A DNA stretch of 64,000 nt from Gordionus sp. m RMFG-2023 (taxonomy: Eukaryota; Nematomorpha; Gordioida; Chordodea; Parachordodidae). Both the position numbers and the translations under genes were made by a program. Positions 57,894-64,000 of this stretch are shown here, one piece after another. Under the pieces are notes generated by a model. The model had not been told where the DNA came from, searched no databases, and saw only the letters and a program-made list of their open reading frames with translations. The stretch covers positions 25,840,508-25,904,507 of the forward strand of contig NC_088776.1 in assembly GCF_954871325.1 (NCBI RefSeq), written 5' to 3'. How positions within the stretch are numbered: the stretch's first letter is position 1; each line of letters opens with the position of its first letter.

Positions 57894-60359
57894 TAGGCCT
57901 ATTCAAAAAAAATACGAATAATTACGAATACGAATAATAAATTATTTGTTTTATCCGAATACGAATAATCATTTATTCGATTAGAATAAAACGAATTGTT
58001 CGTAATATTTAATAAATTGCTTTTTTAAAAAATAAATCTAACATTTGTCATTTCTATTTGATAACCTGCCAATCTGACAGGTGGTGTTTATAAAAAGACT
58101 AGCAAAAATTTTAATTTCCCGTATTTTTTCAAAATTAATTTTATTAAAAATTACACAAACCAAAAGTATATAAAAATATATACAAACCAAAGGTATATAA
58201 AAATATATTATATCTTTATAATAAAATATTGTTAGCTAGCCTAATTTGTTAGAGGAGAATGATTCTGATGAAATAGTTATGGTTGATATTGACAAAATTT
58301 CTTCACAAAAAAGAGCGATTATATGGGATCAATATCAACTCAATGGTGAAAAGGCTGCTTGCAATCATTGCAAGAGCATTATTAAATGCAAAGGCAAAAC
58401 AACATCGCCTCTTATTAATCATTATAATAGGTTTCATTCACATCTCTGTAAAAACAGGAATAAAATTGACACTTTTTAAAACCTATATCATCTTTTTCTT
58501 TATCTAAAAAAATAAATTATAAAGATAACTTACTAAAATTATTTATTAATAATAATTTATCTTTTAAAATTATTAATTCACCTGATTTTAAAAATTTTAT
58601 AAATGATCTTGATTCTTCTATAAAATCAATATGCTCCAATACTCTTAAATTGCATATGTATAATACATTTGCAGAAAAAGAACAGTTGGTAAAGGATATA
58701 ATATCCAAAAATAAGAGTCAGATTAATTTTTCATCTGATATTTGGACTAGCCCAACTCAGGTTCCTTTTTTAGAATTAACAGCCCATTTTATTGATGATA
58801 ATTTTAAAATAAATAACATAATTTTGGATGTTGCTCCAATAAATGAACAACATTCAGGTGAAAACATATTTAAAGCCTTTATTAAAATAATTAAAAATTA
58901 TAATTTGGAGAATAAAATTTTTTATGCTACTAATAATAAAACATTTATTGATTCATTTTCTTTAAAATATCCATCAATAAAAATAGGGCACATTCGATGC
59001 TTTGCTCATGTTATTAATTTAATATCCAAAGAAATTTTAAATCCATCAATTTTAAAACTACGAAACATTATTAGGATGATACGTAATTCTCCTAAAAAAT
59101 TTAATTTATTAAAAAATATATGTATTTCACTACATCCTCCTATAAATTTTTTAAAACCCAAATTGGATTGTGAAATAAGGTGGAATAGCACCTACCAAAT
59201 GATTGAAAGGGGCTTATTGTTAAAGCCTGCTATAAAAAAATTAGTTAATGAAGTTATAACTAATATTATAATTCTTCAAGAAAAACAATTATCAGAGGTA
59301 AACTAAAATTTATAAATAGGTATATAATACTTTATTAACATAACATACAGGAGGAATGGGACGATCTTGTAAAAATTAAATCTATCCTATTGCCTTTGTA
59401 TGAGACTACAAATATGGTTTGTGGGGAAAATTATCCTACTTATAATTTGGTTATACCCTATTATATTCTAATTCTTGAACACTTAAAAAATGAGAAACCT
59501 TGTTTCCATAAAACCTCTAACAATGATTTCAAAGTGGCATGTGATAAATTGTTGGGCTATTACAATTTAACTGCAGATGATGCAATAATAGCTACAATAT
59601 TGGATCCCAGGCTTAAAGTAGAATATTTTAAATCAATATCTGTTGATTATGATATTGATATATCCAAGTTAATGGACAAATTTAAAGAGATTTACAATAG
59701 ATATACAGGTATTTAATTTACCCCCATTTAAATACATATCATTTTATTTTATAAGCTGCTGATAATTACAACTGCCAAAATAAGAATGAAAGTCAACAAA
59801 ACAGGCTTGACATTGTTTTTAAACAAAATTATGTTCAACTATGTGAAATCGATTTTTACCTGAGTAAGCCAAGATCAAAGAGTGATACTGATCCATTAAT
59901 GTGGTGGAAGACAAATGCACATAGGATCCCCATACTCTCAAAAATGGCAAGAGATTATTTATCTATACAAGGAACATCAACTGCGTGTGAAAGACTTTTC
60001 TCAGTTGGAACTAATTTGTTGTCAAAAAACCGCATGTCGTATAAAGAAGAAAATATAAGAAAAACCCTTTGCCTTAAAAATTGGCTTAAAATTATAAATT
60101 AAATGAATAATATAATATTTTAATTTTGTTTATAACTTGATTATATTTATTTGTCATCGGATTATTATAATTTTTTCTGTTTGAAATCAAATTTGCAATA
60201 AAAAAATTTGTCAATATATTTGAGTATGATTTATTTTATTAAGAAAATTCATTTCTCGAATACAAATAGTAGATTTTATTATTCGTACTAATTCAAATAG
60301 TAAATTATTCGATTCGTTTAATGCACTATTCGATTCGAATACGTTTTTGAATAGGCCTA
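57894..60359 (+). mobile_element. Apparently complete hAT transposon, perfect TSD
   Basis: The ends TAGGCCTATTCAAAAA and TTTTTGAATAGGCCTA are perfect inverted repeats, with many CGAATA / TATTCG words inside both. The 8-bp duplication GGCGAGAT is perfect at 57886-57893 and 60360-60367. A single plus-strand transposase gene fills the middle. It is the youngest-looking and most complete transposon in the window. Confidence 0.95.
58279..60102 (+). CDS. hAT (ZBED/Ac-type) transposase, four exons
   Basis: Exons 58279-58447, 58525-59297, 59351-59708 and 59756-60102 add up to 1647 bases, a 548-residue protein in one frame; introns are 77, 53 and 47 bp with GT-AG borders. A BED finger lies at residues ~10-55 (WDQYQ, CNHC, then HYNRFH). 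Next come SSDIWTSP with the first catalytic aspartate, IRCFAHVINLI (CxxH), EIRWNSTY, and the C-terminal dimerisation domain (GTSTACERLFSVG, with the catalytic glutamate). The place of the second aspartate reads ATNNKTF instead of the usual TDN, so activity is doubtful. If the first intron is not real, a one-base slip in the T run near 58471 would be needed. ATG at 58279 is the first in frame. Confidence 0.8.
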
Positions 60360-60512
60360 GGCGAGATAAACATTTTAAAATTTTTCTTGGAAAGGGTCGG
60401 ACCTAACAAAAATAGGTACAATGTCAGTCTCTATTAAAAAGGAAGTTGTATTAAGATACTTCAAATTTTACAAAAGAAATTAATTCCAATATGATAAAAC
60501 ATCTTAGAAAGA

Positions 60513-60530
60513 AAGAAAGAAAGAAATATA
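60513..60530. repeat. (GAAA)n microsatellite
   Basis: About four to five GAAA units in a row. Confidence 0.8.
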
Positions 60531-60630
60531 ACTTTCAAAAGACCTTTTGAAAAATTATTACAAATAAAGTGAGAGTTCTGTAAAATATAATATATCTTCT
60601 GTTTAGAAGAATATAATTAAAAATACTTAC

Positions 60631-61510
60631 TCTTGAATTTTTTTGATGACATCATGAGATTTATTAACCAAATTACATAAGAAAATATAGATAATTTGTC
60701 AATGATATCTCTAGACTTGTAATGATTTAAGAAAGAGTTTAATATGTAGAAGATTTTGTTAGATCCATCTAATATATCTTTTAAATTATTATTAGGAAAT
60801 AGATGTAATCCTATATAATCATATGTTTCATTTTTGCGCTGGTTCCATGGATTCTTATTTTCGTTTTCAGGTATGTTAGCGTAATTCACGTACAAGCAAT
60901 TTTCGTATGAAAACAATAAAAGCGTGACATTCATTATACTAAATCTATGAAAATTTTGATTTTCTAGATTTTTATATTGAGCCTGTAGGCATATTCTATA
61001 TAGATGGCATTGGCTTGGATCCAATATTTGTCGTGACACTATACGACCCATATCCCCAAACATCTTTAATTCAATTATAGAATTATTAGTTGCTTGATTA
61101 TTGTAAGACCCCATAGAATATAAAGAGTGGGCATCATAAACTACTAGAACTATTTCAAAATCGTTGGTAGAATATGTGTTATTAAAATTAAGTGGTTGAT
61201 CGAAAAGAAATGAAAAAAGAGTATCATCTTTAGCTATATATTTTGATATTATCAATGTCCTTTCTTGATCTAATCCTGTTATCATTTTTCCGATAGAACC
61301 TAATATTTTAATGCTAAATTGATTAATCCAATCTACTGATACATTATATAAATTGCTTGTATTTTGAATTTTCGACTCGCTTGTAATATAAAAAATTTGA
61401 TTTATTTGAGACATTTCAAGATAACAATTTGGGCAAGGGCATGTCTTGATATCAAACTGATCGTTTTGAATGAAATAATGTTTTAAATCCGAAGCACAAC
61501 TAGAGTTGAC
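60631..61510 (-). CDS. Ectodomain exon of a putative membrane protein, unknown family
   Basis: The exon opens after TTCTAAATAAG at 61511 and ends at a perfect GTAAGT donor (60630-60625), giving about 293 residues in one frame. It starts VNSSCASDLKHYF and has a Cys cluster (TCPCPNC), several N-glycosylation sequons (NTS, NNT, NVT, NET) and further cysteines, and ends in a hydrophobic stretch (LSIFSYVIWLINLMM) followed by Lys. This composition fits an extracellular domain next to a membrane segment. It joins the exon at 62040-62333 in phase 0. No known domain is recognised. Confidence 0.6.
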
Positions 61511-62039
61511 CTTATTTAGAAAATAAAAATTAATAAATTTGTAGAATTTTTTTTATATTCCTAATACAAAAAAAAATTATTATATAGGTAACAATTTTTA
61601 AATGAATATTCTCTATTTTCTGGGAATTGAACAAATCTAGTAATCAATTGTATATTATATCAGACCTGCAGGCCCGTATCAAATCCTTATCTGATAAGGG
61701 CTCAGGTACCGGGCCGTAATTTGGAAAAAGGCCGCGCATAAAAATTTAAGCCGATTTTATAAATATTTTTATTTGGATTTGATTTATTAAATTCAAATTC
61801 CATCAATTAACTAGTTAATAAATCACATGATGTGTCATTTAAACTTTCACTCACTTCGCATATTTTCAACATTTCTATGATACCATATAAATTACAAAAT
61901 GATTTCGAATTACCAAATTTTTTAAATAAATAATATCATTAAAAATGGTGGGGGAACAAATTTATGAAATCAAACGAGACCTAAAAATGCGTAGTTCCAC
62001 AGGGTTAATTTTTTTATAATGAAATGAATTAATATTTAC
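61511..62039. other. Intron of the minus-strand membrane-protein gene
   Basis: At 61664-61735 the stretch CAGACCTGCAGGCCCG to GGGCCGTAAT looks like one end of a GC-ended hAT-like element. The other end was not found. Confidence 0.5.
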
Positions 62040-62333
62040 CTGGTTAGTACCATTGCTAAGAGGCAAAGTGTTTTCAAAATGGATAAAAGTGTTTAAAAGT
62101 TGAGTGAAATATTGGTTATGATCATCGTTTTTTAAAATGAGATTGTTAAATGCTTGAATCTTTGAAGAATAGAATACGAAATTCTTAGCATTAAATATTA
62201 ATAGTAAAAAAATTATATTTTGCTTGATTGTGCGAAGTAAGGAATACGTTTTCAAGGAGAAAATAAAAGTTATGATAAAATTAAAATACAATGAAATAAT
62301 TTGATTGTTTTTTATTATAAGGGTTATTACCAA
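62040..62333 (-). CDS. N-terminal exon of the same putative membrane protein
   Basis: The frame ends at an AACCAG/GTAAAT donor, phase 0, which fits the next exon. It holds two hydrophobic stretches (LYFNFIITFIFSL and QNIIFLLLIFNAKNFVF), the second a possible signal peptide core, then a polar part ending LPLSNGTNQ with a sequon. No ATG stands in frame upstream of the hydrophobic core, so the start codon must be in an earlier exon or the true exon is shorter. Confidence 0.5.
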
Positions 62334-62339
62334 AACTTA

Positions 62340-63290
62340 GATTTCAAAAAAATAATTGTTTATAATTCTTTTACTTTATATATTATGGAGGAAAATATTT
62401 TAGAAATTAATTCCATTACAATGTTATGATTATCGTAATTATGGCATATATATTCTAGGTGCGATTTAACGTAATAAATTATAATCAAAGAGAAACCTGA
62501 TAATGGCATTGAGTTAATTCTATGGTTTGGATGGTATTCGGGAAAAAAACACGACTGAAAAATCTTAGGGTAAAAAAAACATGAAGGAAAAAACTGCCAA
62601 AAAAATCCTGTGGACTTAAAATTCAGGCTAACAGAACTTCGATTATTAAGATAGATTAATTTTCCCCTTTTCTTTTGGAATATTAAATATTTGTTAATAC
62701 AGGTATATTATATAGAAATAGTATGCATGATGTAAGATATTCGGAACAATCAATTAATTTTGAATTAAATTTATGCAAAAAACTGAAATCAACACAATTT
62801 AGCTTTTATTATATTATACAAAAGATGTTTAATATAGATTTCCACATATTTTATTTTTTAATTCCGCCGATTTTTTACCGTCAGTTTTTTTCAAGCAGTT
62901 TATTAGGTCGAGTTTTTTCCCACATAGGCCCTTTCCCGGGATTCGGTTTGGATGTGTCGCAGAACATTTTAAATAATCGAAGTATTAAATATCTAAGAGC
63001 AACTCCTTTTATATTTATACAGTATTATAAATTATAAACTAGAGAATGGAAAAAAAACTACACTCAGTCAATTGAGTAACCATTATGACACGAATGAATT
63101 CTTAAGGGTTGTTTTTATTGGTTTCCCAGTATTATAAATCCTTTTTCAATTCATCAAAAAAGATCTTGTTTCAAATTTATACTTCCACCTCGAATACAAT
63201 ATATATAATTTAGAATAATAAACTAATGCTTCGTCTTTCTTTAGTCTTTTGTGAATGGTTATAAAATTTAACATGATTAATAAATACCAA
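62340..63290. other. AT-rich stretch without a recognisable gene
   Basis: A 104-codon frame at 62723-63037 has no recognisable motif and AT-driven composition, so it is not called. Nothing else is supported. Confidence 0.45.
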
Positions 63291-63660
63291 TGGCGGGAGA
63301 GTAACAGCATGATACGACGGATAATGGAGGTTAGAAGGTTCCCTGTAATCAGGGATAGAAAAAAATCATCATTTCCTCGGCAGGTTGTAAAAGTCAACAA
63401 ATAAGTATGAAGTCAGGAAGGGTATCTCCGATCGTAAAACTTGCTCATTCCCTTCTATGAACATTTCCGTTCAAGTGTCTAAAAGGACGATTGGATGAAT
63501 AGATGTAGTCTAGTAGAAGTGGCGGGAGCAAGACCAGGAGGGAAACCAAAGACAAGTTGGGTGAAAATAATGTTAGATTAAACTAGTGGTGATGCCCAGA
63601 TTGTGGAAAATAAAGAAAGGGGGTTAGAAGGGAAACTTGTATCCGAGTGAACCTGTAAAA
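63290..63660 (+). pseudogene. C-terminal tail of a LINE (non-LTR retrotransposon) protein
   Basis: The plus strand reads SMIRRIMEVRR near 63310 and, in the frame 63483-63581, KDDWMNRCSLVEVAGARPG then GKPKTSWVKIML. The DDW(V/M)xRC and GRPKxTW motifs, in this order, are characteristic of the tail after the reverse transcriptase in several LINE families. The reverse transcriptase is absent and the piece has stops, so it is a 5'-truncated, decayed insertion. Confidence 0.65.
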
Positions 63661-64000
63661 GGGCCATGAAAAGAAGAAAGTTTATTTAATTAGGATATTT
63701 TTGCAAGACAATATCATACATAATCAACTCTATCAAATAATATTTAAAAATTTTTTTGACATGAAATAAATTTTTTTAGATAAAAAAGGTACTACTTTGT
63801 CATTGTATTTATTTTAATCAATAATTATATATGTACAAAATCAAAAAATATATAAATTAAATGTATGAAAAAAATACATTAATAATATAATTATATTTAT
63901 TGTTGGTTTTTGTGTGAATTGAATTTAAATACAATAAATAAATAAATAATAAAACGGATATCAAAATTCTATATAGGATGGGATATGCATAATTAATATT

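Larger units (their letters stand above)
57422..60433. mobile_element. Outer hAT-like element carrying two nested transposons
   Basis: The left end TAGAGCTCTGCAGGTC and right end ACAATGTCAGTCTCTA are imperfect inverted matches. The flanks TTATAGAG (57414-57421) and TTAAAAAG (60434-60441) agree at six of eight bases. GGACTCGG words and G runs (57846-57881) lie inside. Without its two insertions it is only about 400 bp, a typical MITE size. Confidence 0.55.

Noticed and set aside
62723-63037. 104-codon plus-strand frame
   Set aside because: It has an ATG start but Phe/Ile/Tyr-rich composition expected from AT-rich random DNA and no motif.

Overview
The window looks like AT-rich nuclear DNA from an animal. 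The evidence is one clearly recognisable host gene of metazoan type (a rhotekin-like Rho-effector gene with short exons, GT-AG introns and consistent phases), a second spliced membrane-protein gene, and a very heavy load of transposons. Most of the sequence is transposon. hAT-superfamily DNA transposons dominate, and at least eight still show an 8-bp target duplication next to matching terminal inverted repeats. No tRNA gene, rRNA gene, CRISPR array or operon is seen, and the species cannot be named from this sequence.

Region by region. 1-6.5 kb: a rearranged Ty3/gypsy LTR-retrotransposon fossil with pieces on both strands and near-identical copies, so probably young. 6.6-19.0 kb: nested DNA transposons inside what may be one old hAT shell (6592-19017). 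These include a large palindrome (7991-11736) that was hit by a tRNA-bearing MITE and by a hAT, another hAT (13084-15802), a third hAT (16869-18284), and a row of three GC hairpins. 20.1-24.2 kb: a hAT with an internal 25-bp satellite and an inverted duplication of its transposase. 26-27.4 kb: two opposed copies of a hAT-type MITE. 27.8-28.3 kb: a possible first exon of a host gene with a KEN-box-like N-terminus, abutting another hAT fossil (28345-31190). 32.8-33.3 kb: a non-LTR retrotransposon-like tail. 34.5-38.3 kb: three small GC-ended hAT-like elements.

39.8-52.8 kb: the rhotekin-like gene on the plus strand. Six exons were traced, and their introns hold hAT elements, a fold-back element and the second copy of the tRNA-bearing MITE. 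54-55.1 kb: a minus-strand transmembrane protein exon and a tiny ORF. 56.2-60.4 kb: a three-deep nest of transposons whose youngest member (57894-60359) looks like a complete hAT, with perfect 8-bp target duplication, long TIRs and a 548-residue transposase readable across three short introns. 60.6-62.3 kb: a minus-strand secreted or membrane protein of unknown family. 63.3-63.7 kb: a LINE C-terminal tail.

The most unusual object is a roughly 370-400-bp element, present twice (8063-8431 and 50246-50646). It has DNA-transposon-style terminal inverted repeats and 9-10-bp target duplications, yet carries a tRNA-like RNA polymerase III promoter region in its middle, as a SINE would. A related uninterrupted copy of the target sequence for one insertion is also in the window.
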